Shown here piece after piece: positions 11,005 through 21,229 of a DNA stretch of 64,000 nucleotides (positions within the stretch are counted from its first letter, which is position 1; each line of letters begins with the position of its first letter). This stretch comes from Sacculina carcini (lineage: Eukaryota > Arthropoda > Thecostraca > Sacculinidae): assembly GCA_916048095.2 (NCBI GenBank), contig OU696587.1, forward strand, positions 979,252 through 1,043,251, given 5' to 3'. The translations under genes were made by a program, and so were the position numbers. Under the pieces are notes generated by a model that saw only the letters and a program-made list of their open reading frames with translations, was not told the DNA's origin and searched no databases.

Positions 11005-11160
11005 ACAAATGAACGGAGGAAACAGCGAAATACGATCCAACTGATCCCTGACAAGATCAATACGGAGTCTGGGAGACGACATTTCAACTCTAGTGCAGTA
11101 AAGAAATACATAGCACACCACAACACATCCACGCGACCAATCCCTGATTTTTCAAACCAT

Positions 11161-11546
11161 GCTTAACACGTCTGATGTTTATCTATCTTTCTTTGAAACG
11201 TGTGAGTGTTAGTATAGTGTGTTTGTGTGCGTGTGTCTGAGTGCTTGTGTGTGGTTTATCGGCGTGATTTTATGTTATATTGTGTAGTTTTTGTATGTTA
11301 TGTTTTGCATAGAATAGCCAATTAATTTGAGTGCAATAAATGCTAGTGAATGAATGAATGAACACACACACACACACACACACAAACACAAACACGCCAG
11401 ACGTTGCAGTGGTGGTGCTGCAGTTTGTGCCTGGCGGTAAAGTCAGAAACACTTGCAGCCGCGTTTAGTGGCGCGATATCCCTGCAAGCACAATAGTGCG
11501 TGAGCCGTCTGGAGAGAGCGGAGAGAGTGCAGCCACGCGGTGTGTA
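11161..11546. other. No gene; TG/CA microsatellite
   Basis: Contains a TG-rich run (11195-11255) and a (CA)n run at 11364-11390. Nothing coding is supported. Confidence 0.5.
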
Positions 11547-13141
11547 TAGAGATGCGACCTAAAAAAACCGAGGGTTTTTAAAAAAAATAGTTTTTTTTGC
11601 CAAAAAAACGCGACCAAAAAAACCACGTTCTTTTTGTTTTTTTGAAGAGTCATGCAAAGAATTCAAATTATGGAAATGATATATTTGGCATGTTAAATGA
11701 ATTATTTTTTATCAACACATGGGTTATTCATGCTATTAGTGACCCTATCAAATTGAATTATCATTAAATATGTACAATATAATTGTTATAATGTGTCTGA
11801 AAGCCCTAATATCATTGTTTGCACGGTACTGTGCGGCACTTCTATGTACAGTACAGTTTTGCATTCAATTATTCAGTTAATCATTGTGTAAGAAAGCAGG
11901 GTTTGAGAACCGTTTTTATGCTAAAATCTGAAACTGTTTTTGAAAAAACAACAGGTGGCATAATTTTTTATTATTTTTTACACATTAACTTTTTCGTGCC
12001 AGAAGTTAACTACGTTGGTTATAATAAGTTTCATCATTTCATTCAGCAGATCAATTATTTGCAAATATAAGAGTACAAACACTGCAAATATTTACACAAA
12101 TATTACGAATATGCACACAAACTTAGTGTCCCTAATGAGTCTACGAATAAAAGCGGGTCGCAGTGGCAACGGACCGGACCACAAAAACGGACCACAAAAA
12201 CGGACAATATTTTCGTGTAGGAAAAAAACAATTGAGGAAATATATTTGATATACAAAGGGTGTTTGAACACAAATAACTACATCAAAGAAACCATCATCC
12301 ATAAAACCAGTTCTAAAAATAGGTTACTAATAAAAAACAGTTAATTTGGTTCAACTTTCCTTGATCTGCCGCCAATTTTTTTTTGCAATCTCTACATCTA
12401 CGAAAACAGTTTTCAAAAAAATATATTTTAAAAAAAAACATGGTTTAAAAAGAACAGTTTAAATCAAGTGGTTTAACCAGCCGCTTATACGTACCAGCAG
12501 GCTACTTGCTATACAAAAGGTATTTGAACGTACATCAATCAAATCTATCTTACATAGATACTGTTTTAGAAAACATTGTTTCATTAAAAAGCGTTAGTTT
12601 AAATGGACGTTTGTCAAAAAAAACACTTGACCAACCAATTCGCTTGTCTTGTTCTGCTGCCAACATTTTCTGGACCTGTACATTAATAAAACAAATTTAA
12701 ATCCAGTTTGAAAAACACCATTGCATTTTTTCATAAAAAACACGGTTTCTTTTAAAAAAAACATGATTATTCAATGAATTTGTTTTGTTATGCTGACAAA
12801 TTATTTCAAATATCCACATAATTAAAACCATCTTCAAAAACATGGGTTTTCTCAATGAAAAAAGCCTAAACCACCGGACCCGGATGCACTCTCAAACAGT
12901 CTCCTGAGGTATTCATTGATAAATATTCTTGTTTTTTATACTATTATCAAATTATCTTTGAAATAAGACACGTAAAGATGTACAAAACATCAATTGAACT
13001 CATTTCTATGTACTAAAATCTAACATCCGATGAAAATTGGGGCTAATTCTAAAAAAAACAAAAAAGACACAAAAAAACTTAAAAAAACATGTTTTTTTGC
13101 ATAAAAAACGAAACAAAAAAAAACGTTTTTTTGCATCACTA
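11547..13141. mobile_element. Non-autonomous hAT element, 1595 bp
   Basis: The element is bounded by an exact 8-bp duplication GGTGTGTA (11539-11546 and 13142-13149). The left end starts TAGAGATGCGACC and the right end, read inward, starts TAGTGATGCAAAA. Both are followed by runs of A and T that form long imperfect inverted repeats (AAAAAAC/GTTTTTT blocks). The interior is AT-rich with no transposase domain. The 8-bp duplication places it in the hAT group. Confidence 0.82.
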
Positions 13142-13890
13142 GGTGTGTAGGCAGCGGTGTCCTGCTGATTCACCGCGCTTCAATAGCTTGCTTGCACTGC
13201 AATAAAGCAAAATAACACAGCTAATTCCAGCATGGATGTCTAGCAAATTGTGCAAGAAATAGACCATCAAAGGCACAATTGGACGCGCAACGTCCAAATT
13301 GAAAAATTGAAAAATTGGACGATATCGTCAAAGCGACAATGATAGATGTTGAACGTGCCCTGCCTTGATACAGTGCCTCGATAATCAGCAAATAAGATCA
13401 TCTGGTCGTCACAACCAAGTGTGGGTTATCACAGCACAACAACAAGAGGAACTTAAACAGACTACCACTGTCAGTCGAAGATAACAAGACGACACCAAGC
13501 CTGCCGCTAACAGTTGTCTTGTAAAGATATCCCACATGGGGAATAACCGTAGAGCGTCAGTGTTGAGTGGTCAAATGCAATTGCACTGTGCAGCTGGACG
13601 CGATAATGCTATCTCGAGTGTAATTAATCCAATGACCCACGAAACCTACTGTCAGCATTAGTAGCACTAAGAACCACGAAACATCACAAGACACACACAC
13701 ACTGTTCAGCTGTTCCATATTATCGCACAATTGATGCCAGTTTGTCCCACTTATACAACGAACAACAACACATCAACATCGCTAACACACAGGTGTTCCT
13801 GTGTGTCGAGATTAGAATAAGCTGGTAATTATAAGATTGCATTTACAAATAACAGTCATTAATTGCTGCGTGTTTTTTCCACCCACCCAG
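13142..13890. other. Probable intron or upstream flank; no gene
   Basis: No domain is seen. The last 25 bases carry a pyrimidine-rich TGTTTTTTCCACCCACCCAG, a good splice acceptor for the exon at 13891. Confidence 0.45.
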
Positions 13891-14454
13891 GACGGTATGG
13901 AACGAATGATTGCTGATCTGCGATCGCTGCTAGATCTGTATTGTTACGAGGGAGACGTGCCGGCTGCAGAACGAGTTCGCGCCATGCTGCAAGCCGGACA
14001 ACAGCAGCTGACGGCCGTGCAACTCTCGCGCGGCATAATTGACCAGCAGCACAGCCAGTGTCCCAGACTGCAGCCGCTTTTGTCTCAAATCACCGAGCAA
14101 CTGGTGAACACCGTGGCAGTGGTCGATGAGACATCGCACGATGTTCAGTTGCCGCAGTCGCCTGCCGTTGGTGTTTCCACTCAGTCGATTCAGACATGCA
14201 GCCAACATCGACGCAGCATAGCCACTCAAACCCTGCATCGACAGATGTCCGTGTCGTCCAGCCAGAACAGCTCCGACTACGATGTCAGCTGCTCGGACCA
14301 GAGTTCTCCTGCGTCGGGCGATAATACAGAAGACTCGAGGTCGAGCAAGTGTTGTGGATGTCACTGTCATCGACAGCGGGACATGAGTCAGTCGGAGTTG
14401 CTTGCCGTGGCTCTGCACGGTCTGTATCACTTCACTGATGAAGTTGCTGTTTAG
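13891..14454 (+). CDS. Terminal coding exon of an unrecognised host gene
   Basis: A strong acceptor (ending 13890) is followed in phase 0 by 187 codons and a TAG at 14452-14454. Codon use is GC-rich and balanced, unlike the surrounding repeats. The N-terminal 75 residues look helical, with MERMIADLRSLLDLYCYEG and LLSQITEQLVNTVAVVDET. The middle is a Gln/Ser/Thr-rich linker with many phosphorylatable serines. Near the end is a Cys-His cluster (KCCGCHCHRQ). No family is recognised. A methionine at residue 3 of the exon could serve as an alternative start, but the acceptor argues for an upstream exon, possibly 4480-4683. No AATAAA is obvious just downstream. Confidence 0.6.
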   Translation, partial: DGMERMIADLRSLLDLYCYEGDVPAAERVRAMLQAGQQQLTAVQLSRGIIDQQHSQCPRLQPLLSQITEQLVNTVAVVDETSHDVQLPQSPAVGVSTQSIQTCSQHRRSIATQTLHRQMSVSSSQNSSDYDVSCSDQSSPASGDNTEDSRSSKCCGCHCHRQRDMSQSELLAVALHGLYHFTDEVAV

Positions 14455-14856
14455 CACGGCAGCGAAATGCAGAGCGGTATTGTGACTTGGGTCTTGTGGC
14501 AGTGACTTATGTATGTGGTTGCAATGTGTGCTCTTTTGAACCAGGCGTAATTCGTTAGCATACCTAAATGTTATCAATTGAACGAACCGCGCCATGCCAT
14601 GATTGCGTTGATCTGCTGGTCTGCATTTCACATTTCACTCTACAATGCATCACCGTTTCTCTGTTGACAGACATCAAATGTAGGAAAATATGAAAACAAG
14701 TGAGAAAAACAACTTCACATTCAATTGCTTTACACAAATTTCGAATTACATCAAAATGGTTCGATTCAAATATCACTTACTTGTTAACAATAAGTGATTT
14801 TCTGAGTGTACATATACAAATTGCATCGCACCTTTCAATGTCCAACGTTTACCAGC

Positions 14857-14940
14857 AGGGGCGGCATCAGTATTTTTCCGGCTGGATTCGGGGCGGGGGG
14901 CTAAGGAAAAGGTGTGGAGGCTTGTCGAAACAGGTTAACG
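14857..14940. mobile_element. MITE terminus (family M2 fragment)
   Basis: GCAGGGGCGGCATCAG and TTTTTCCGG followed by a G-rich run and GGCTAAGGAAAA match the right terminus (read in reverse) of the MITE at 60728-60914. The other end of this copy is not certain. A related-looking CCGCCAGTG near 15985 has no matching target duplication. Confidence 0.5.
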
Positions 14941-15165
14941 ATATACAGAAACTCTAAAATGAGGACACTTTTATGCACGCGCAAGAAATTTTTTTTCATT
15001 GCAAAATGGTCCCTTAATAGACCAATTATAAATGTTTTGATTGCCCTATTTTAGTCACGAACCAAGCCATTATCCATTCACAGAGGACACAATGAATTTA
15101 ACCAATCAAATTATATAAACCCGGGAGGACATATGGTCTCCCTACGAAACACGAGAAACTATACG

Positions 15166-15465
15166 CGAAGTCCGTGGTTCGAAACCCGGCGGAGCAGAAT
15201 TTCATTGGGCGAATTCTACAATCCCACAGCCCTTGTCCACCCAGCAGAAGATGATGGTACCAGATATCAGTCATGAGTTGTGCCATGCATTCTGGGAAGG
15301 TGGCCCCCTCTAATACATCTTACGTCTTTGTAGCGCCATAGCGTGGAGAGGTGGCAGCCAGCTGCACGGGGCACGCCTCTGTGTTCATAAGCTTCGGCTT
15401 CTTCCCGTGTATCAGCTGCCACTTAATTTAAGCACTGCCACTAAGGTTAAAGGCATTTAACCTTC
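15166..15465 (+). mobile_element. S1 SINE, 5'-truncated head
   Basis: The A box and anticodon arm are missing; the copy starts near TCCGTGGTTCGAAACCC (B box) and continues through the S1 body. A small duplication of the GCACTGCCACT-like segment lies near its 3' end (about 15420-15465). Confidence 0.8.
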
Positions 15466-16510
15466 AATCTTAAATGCTAATGATCGGAATTATTGGGAGA
15501 GCCTGACACATTTGAGGGGATTTAGCACTCCATGCTCCCTTGGCACCGCCATTGTTTATCAGTGATTAAAAATTACTCCAAGTGAGTTTTACTGTTTGAT
15601 TTTTCCACTTTTGCACACAGGACGCTTATGTTAATCTCATAGGTGAAAAATGTGAATGTTACGAATGTGAAGATTTTATATTCATAGAAGCAAACTTTTC
15701 GATTTTGCCCCACGTGATTCGCTCATTGGGAGAACAGAAGTCATTGGAGTCCTAATTGACTGAGCTGGAATCAGCTATACACAACATAAATCAAATTCAT
15801 GGTGATTATTCAATACGAATATATTTTGGTATAGTTTTTCACTCTTTACGATACTGCTTATATCAACAAATTCTAGAGAAAAAATAGTTTCATTTACCTC
15901 TTAGAGAATATCTTGGATATGAGGAGTTGATGGAAATATTTGGGGGGAATTCAGCCCCCTGAGCCCCGTGTATCCGCCAGTGAGCTCACTGAACACTAAA
16001 CCATGTACCGCAATATAACATTTGCCAATCAGTAAAACTCGACTGCCTCCAAAGCAACCCTCATACACAACCTTCAACGTGGCCCGCATATAATCAATTA
16101 TTTCCTGAGTATCTGAAAGCACTGCCAGTCCAGACTGATATAATTGTATACATAGACGACACTCAGCACAACAACACAGTGACTGACCTCTCAGCAAGGC
16201 TACTCTTCAAACTATCTTGTTGTGTGTACTCCAACCAGTAATTGGGGCTATTGCCCGGTCGGTTGTCAAAATTAAAACAAAACAAAAAATGTCGGAATTT
16301 TTACGGTTGAAATATTCGTCATATCGCCAGTCACTCCTATTTGTCAGGAATAATGAAATTCAAGACTCAATAATTGTGGTTGATTCCTGTCAGCTGCTCA
16401 TTCATTCATTCAAACATTCTCCTCGAGAACATGCTCCTCGAGACAAACCGCATTTGGCACAAGACGTGTTTGCCACTGGATCTCCCACTCTTAACGGGAT
16501 TACACTAGAC
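15466..16510. other. No gene recognised
   Basis: AT-rich sequence with short open frames only and no supported domain or splice-bounded exon. Confidence 0.45.
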
Positions 16511-17235
16511 CAGTGTTTCTCAACGTGGGCCACATGACCCCCTTGGGGGCCACGGGAATTTTCTGAGGGGCCACAGGACGAAATTAAAAAAATGGGGGTC
16601 ACCCTATTTTCTCACGGGCAACGAAATATTTGTTGAAACAATGTAATAGTTTATATTAGGGGTTCATAACTGTTTGATGGTTCAATACCCTGATGGATTG
16701 TAGAATGTGGTCAGATACCCCCGACTTGCTTGACTGTTCAAATAATTATCACCAATCTAATTATCACTATTATTTGCCAGTATGTCTACCAGATCGACGA
16801 ATATTTCAATCGCTTGAATTTACTGTACTTAAGATACGGGTTACTAGGAAATAACATGATCATTGATAATTTTATCATTCATAAATCGTTGAAAATTTAT
16901 ACCAGTAGCCAGAAATTCAATCCCATACCATCGGTGACAATTTTTCCTTACCCCAAGGGGTATGGATACCCCCGGTTAAGAACCCCTGGTATATATTATT
17001 ATTGTCGATGTTGTAAATTTCAATCGTGTGTTCCGGTTGTGGCGTTGTTTCGGTTGTCGGTGGAAATAGTCACCAGCTTACATGAGCTAACCCTATGAAG
17101 AAGTGGCGTCGCGACGATCCATGTGTGTATGAGAGCCACAAGGATTTCTATGGGGCCACTGACGGTTTCTGGGGGGCCACAAGGACTCACATTGTGTTAA
17201 AGGGGCCACGACAAGAAAAAGTGTGAGAAACACTG
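16511..17235. mobile_element. hAT-type MITE (family M3) carrying a nested M1 MITE
   Basis: The left end CAGTGTTTCTCAAC and right end GTGTGAGAAACACTG form inverted termini. They are flanked by an exact 8-bp duplication CACTAGAC (16503-16510 and 17236-17243). The interior repeats GGGGCCAC blocks at both ends. An M1 MITE at 16657-16988 has inserted into it. Without that nested piece the element is about 390 bp. Confidence 0.88.
16657..16988 (-). mobile_element. Nested hAT MITE (M1), reverse orientation
   Basis: The element ends GGTTAAGAACCCCTG and starts (C to T changed) TAGGGGTTCATAAC, matching the 6675-6981 copy in reverse. Flanks GTTTATAT (16649-16656) and GTATATAT (16989-16996) are an 8-bp duplication with one mismatch. 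It is younger than the M3 element it sits in. Confidence 0.85.
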
Positions 17236-17243
17236 CACTAGAC

Positions 17244-17849
17244 CATGTAAGTTTGTATTTAACCCACGAACATTGCACCAGCACACGACATGCTGAAAAT
17301 GGCCAGGTACCTACACCCTTCGACAATCTTCCGCCTTGAACTTCAATCAACCAATCTCGGGTAACCTGATCTAACGATTGGATCCTGAAATACTTCAGAT
17401 ACCACGGCTCCCAGCATTATTCGACCTCATATATGTTAATTGCACGTTGTTGTTGTTGTTGTTAATTGCACGCCAAGTACTGTTTATATTAACAGACATG
17501 CGAGACCATTCAAGCGTTGATCAACTCCTCAGCGATATACAAATATTACAATGAATTATATATCTGTTGTTGTTCTGTCAACATAGTATGTTTTGTGAGA
17601 TGAAAATATTGATGTGTCAGCAGGTGTATTAACTGTGTAGATGACAGTTTGACGAGGTGTCGTTCAATGTTGTGCGCTTGAAAACGTATCTAAAATAATA
17701 TAAAACCTGAATTGTCGCGTGCTGTTTTTTTATCCGTGTTATTTTTCCTGAAACGGTTCAAACAATAACTAATAAAGGGTGTATAACAACGACATGGCGT
17801 GCTAAATCAAGTTCAATCCGCCTGAATCTGTGCAATAAGTTTGATCCGG
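17244..17849. other. No gene recognised
   Basis: Includes a short (GTT)n run near 17446-17463. Its right part probably contains the 5' UTR of the LINE that follows. Confidence 0.4.
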
Positions 17850-17915
17850 TCTACCACAACTTCCGTTCACCAATTTGCTACCTAGATCGTATACCTGCGA
17901 TCGTATACCGTAATT

Positions 17916-18614
17916 GTGCGTACCGGCGAACAAAAAATTCACCAGGATGAGCTTAAATCGGTCCTGAAGACTGATCCTATTCTCGGAGTAAGATCTTCTG
18001 ACGACAAAATTGTGCTCAAGTGTGGCTCTCAGGAAAAGGTGGACCGGGTGGCTGCATCTGTTTGCAATAGCATGAATGACGTGAAGGCCGCTATTTCTGC
18101 TCCTATGCTGCAGCCGAAAGTCACAGTGGTCAATATACCACTTGATTCGATGCCGGAGAGTCTTGCTAAATGTATTCGGTTGAAAAATTCGGTTCTAGCT
18201 GATGCCTCGCCAGCGGACTTGAAGGCACTCTTCATTTCAAAGACGCACGCTGGTGCTGGTCTCGGAGTCCTATCAGTGTCGCCGGCGGTACGCCAGTTCA
18301 TCAAGAGGGCTGGTGATCGTCTATTTGTTTATCTAACGTCATGCCCTGTGTATGACCGCTTTTGGGTGGCACGATGTAACCGCTGTGCTCGTCTTGGACA
18401 CACGTCATCCCGTTGCTCTCCAAGAAAGAATACGTGCTGTGGCATTTGCCCGGGGTCTCATCTGTCAAAGGATTGTCCAAATAAGTACTCAGTGTGCTGT
18501 GTCAATTGTCGTCAGTCTGGTCGTCCGCATGAACATTCATCGTTCTCGCCCCAGTGTATCTCACTCGTGGCTGTCCGAAACGCTCTGCGCAGTCGGACGC
18601 TGTTAGCTGAGTAA
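17916..18614 (+). pseudogene. LINE ORF1 with triple Cys-His knuckles
   Basis: The open frame of 232 codons has an N-terminal helical, RNA-binding-like half with a KVTVVNIPLDSMPE segment. Three Cys/His knuckles follow: CNRCARLGHTSSRC, CCGICPGSHLSKDC and CVNCRQSGRPHEHSSFSPQC. This is the nucleic-acid chaperone class of LINE ORF1. The frame is intact to a TAA at 18612-18614, but the true start may lie upstream of the first Met because the frame is open earlier. It could still be translated, yet its ORF2 partner is destroyed. Confidence 0.75.
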
Positions 18615-18712
18615 TGCAGCATTGATCAGTCCGTTTCCGTATCTCCACTGCGTTCGTCATGTGACCAATGACTAACGTCTTCAGCTGATATTCCCACCAC
18701 ACCGTTATCTGT

Positions 18713-19065
18713 GGACTCCGTGGTGTAATGGTTAGCACACCCGCCTCACAAGCGGAAGGTTCGTGGTTCGGAGCCCGGCGGAGCAGAATTTCATTGGGTG
18801 AATTATATAATCCCACAACCCCTGTCCACCCAGCAGAAAATGATGGTACCATATATCAGTCATGTGTTGTACCATGCATTCTGGGGTGGTATTAGAGAGG
18901 TGGCCCTCTCTAATACGTCTTACGTCCTTGTGGCGCCATAGCGTGGAGACGGTCGGTTCTGCGGTGGCAGAGAGCTACACGGGGCACGCCTGTGTGTTCA
19001 TAAGCTTCGGCTTCTTCCCGTGTAGCAGCTGTCACTTAGGCATTTGACCTTTATTTTTATTTAAC
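18713..19065 (+). mobile_element. S1 SINE inserted between LINE ORF1 and ORF2
   Basis: Full tRNA-Val-like head (GGACTCCGTGGTGTAATGG A box, CAC loop, GGTTCGGAGCC B box with one change) and full body. The middle carries a short tandem repeat of AGAGGTGGCCCTCTCTAAT-like sequence. It ends in a TTTATTTTTATTTAACC tail. Confidence 0.85.
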
Positions 19066-19085
19066 CTTCTACAAATGGTTTTCCT

Positions 19086-19724
19086 GTGCAACTGTTCTGC
19101 AAATCTGCTAATTCTGATTATTCGCGCAACAGCCTGCTGGGCTTACTCAACATACGTTCGGCTAGGAATAAGTGCCCATATATTTCCGAGCTTTTACTGT
19201 TTCAAAACTTTGCCTTTCTATGCCTGGTCGAATTATGGCTCTTGGATACTGGTTTTGGTTCTTTCTCAGCTATTATCCCTGCTACTTACAGCGTACTGCA
19301 TGCTCCTCGTTCTTCTTCCGGGTCTGTCAAATACTCTGGTGGCGGTTTAAGTATTGTATATAAGTCAACTCTTTCGTTTTCTATACTTGCTGTCGCTCAA
19401 TTTACTTCACAAGCTTTTGAATTCTTGCCGCTATCTTTATCACTACCATCCATGCCAAAATTGGGAATTTTAATTTTATATGGCCCAAAACACCCTGGTA
19501 CTACACCCGTGTTTCTTGACGAGTTTGATTCTCTTATATTTAAATTCTCTCAACTCTTTTCGGATAACTTCATAATTGTCGGCGACTTTAATTTCTGGCT
19601 CGACAAACCTCTGGCTAATCCTTTTGCGTCCGATTTTCTTTCACTTTTTAATTATCATAACTTGGTGATATCAAATTCCACTCCTACTCACATAGCCGGT
19701 CATGTTCTCGCCCTTATCATTTAA
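19086..19724 (+). pseudogene. LINE APE-type endonuclease
   Basis: The frame begins GLLNIRSARNK, the first conserved strand of LINE APE endonucleases, followed by the metal-binding glutamate region (LVELWLLD). Further on is FIIVGDFNFWLDKP, the GDFN motif. The C-terminal SDH motif region is lost to a stop at 19722-19724, after which homologous sequence continues in other frames to about 20340. The usual catalytic Glu is visible in LVELWL. Confidence 0.8.
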
Positions 19725-20342
19725 CCTTCGACTTTGAGCAAGTTCCATCTTTCTGATACACTCACATTTCCTCCCGACAATACTTTTTTCCGATCATTCT
19801 CTCCTTACTTGCCAATAATACTATTCTCCTCCTGCACTATTCAAGAGCCCCTACATCTTTTCCGCACCTATCATTTTTCAATATTTGATCCCCTCTCTTT
19901 TGCCTCCCATTACCTACCACGACATTCATCCCAAATTTTCATTTGATTTTCTTCATCTTCTCACAGTGAAATGAATGAACAATCATTTCCACTGATAACT
20001 CGTCGAGTTCGCTCACAGACCCGTCCACCACCGTGGCTTTCGTCGGACCTAGTTCAAATGCGAACTTCGTCCCGCCGTCTTAAGCGTAGGTGGCGTCACT
20101 CTCGGTCGCCTAGTGACTGGGACTCTTTGATCTGCTCGACACTCGTTCCTTTCTGCACTAACCATGGCCAAAGCTAATTGTTATCAGTCACGCCTTGCAG
20201 ACTGTGCTCGTTCTCCTTCGCGTCAGTGGTCCACTCTAAAACAGTTGACAGTTGGCAGCTCCTCTCCCAATCCAATTTCTGCTTCTGCTTTTGCTCAATT
20301 CTTCCCTCAAAAACTGAATTCGGTTCGTGCCCTACTTCCTTA

Positions 20343-20995
20343 ACAACAACAACAACAACATGTATTTGTTATAGCGCACCGAAGGGCTCGGGCGCGACAC
20401 GATTATAACAGTTGGGAACACGGAATACAAATAACAGGACAGATGCAAAAGAAGTGAACTACAAATATGCAATAAATGACAATAAATATAGAGACAAAAT
20501 ATGGGCAAAACATACAAAGCAGACGGACATGACGGACAAGACAACACGACTGAAACATAATGACAACACAACACAGCAAACACAACTCGGGAGAATATAG
20601 TCATAGCGTAGATATAGTAAGCATGCAAATGAGAGAAGGAATACGAGTAAGAACATGCTAAAGTAACATGTTATAGTGATGCAAAAGGTGTGAGAGTGTG
20701 GGAGACTGGGTCAAAAGAGAGGTCAAAGAAGTGTTTGGAGAGCTTAGAGCGGAAAGAATTGTAGGAAAGAGAAGAAGTAATGTGAACTGGGATGGAATTG
20801 TAAAGGCGAGGGGCGGAAAAAAAGAATGATTTGGAGGACCAAGGAGATTCATTTACAGCACGAGGGCATACAAGGGGAAGAGGAATTCGGGAAGGAGTGA
20901 GGCAAGGAGTGAGGAGAAGGCGGAGATAGGATGGCTGATGAGGATCGTGGAGAAGCTTATATATCAGACAGCACAGGCGAAAGTGAATACACTAC
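20343..20995 (-). mobile_element. 5'-truncated antisense LINE 3' end
   Basis: Read on the minus strand, this ends in TATAGCGC..., then a short spacer and (TTG)n, which on the plus strand is the (CAA)n run at 20343-20361. The plus sequence resembles the minus-strand LINE end at 43160-43900 (shared GAGTGAGAAACTGGGTCAAA-like and AGACTCATT-like segments). It interrupts the ORF2 linker of the surrounding LINE. The flanks CTACTTCCTT and CTACATCCT may be a degraded target duplication. Confidence 0.65.
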
Positions 20996-21229
20996 TACAT
21001 CCTACATCCTACATCTACTATAGTTCTCACTCATACTACTTCATCCTCCACTCTGTCTAGTTTCTCCCATATCTCGGTAGCTCATACTTCTCGCCTAATC
21101 AAAACACTTAAAATTTCTCGTTGTCCCCTCGACCCGAATAAATTATCTGCTTTGTCTGACTCGATTCACCTCCTTTCCACCATTTTTCCCATCTCATCAA
21201 TTAATATTTTCTACACGGTTTATTTTTCG

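Larger units (their letters stand above)
4880..11160 (+). mobile_element. Degraded LINE, interrupted by a MITE and an LTR element
   Basis: Pieces lie in the order expected of a two-ORF LINE. First comes a PHD/zinc-type Cys-His cluster near 5375-5450 (CATCNNHIHPRC), then an ORF1-like frame at 5529-5777. An endonuclease remnant contains the GGDLNSS motif (about 6580-6660). The inter-domain linker follows at 9480-9980, then RT remnants at 10000-10793 and the RT thumb and C-terminus to about 11004. Many stops and frameshifts are present. The hAT MITE 6675-6981 and the LTR element 7221-9475 split the endonuclease-RT region. The 5' limit is approximate. Confidence 0.7.

Noticed and set aside
13930..14631. 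233-codon minus-strand frame
   Set aside because: It is the shadow of the GC-rich plus-strand exon 13891-14454; it has no domains and crosses the exon's 3' end without a splice signal.
16120..16240. LINE RT-like IVYIDD on the plus strand near 16140
   Set aside because: Only a few residues match and no other RT motif is found on either side.
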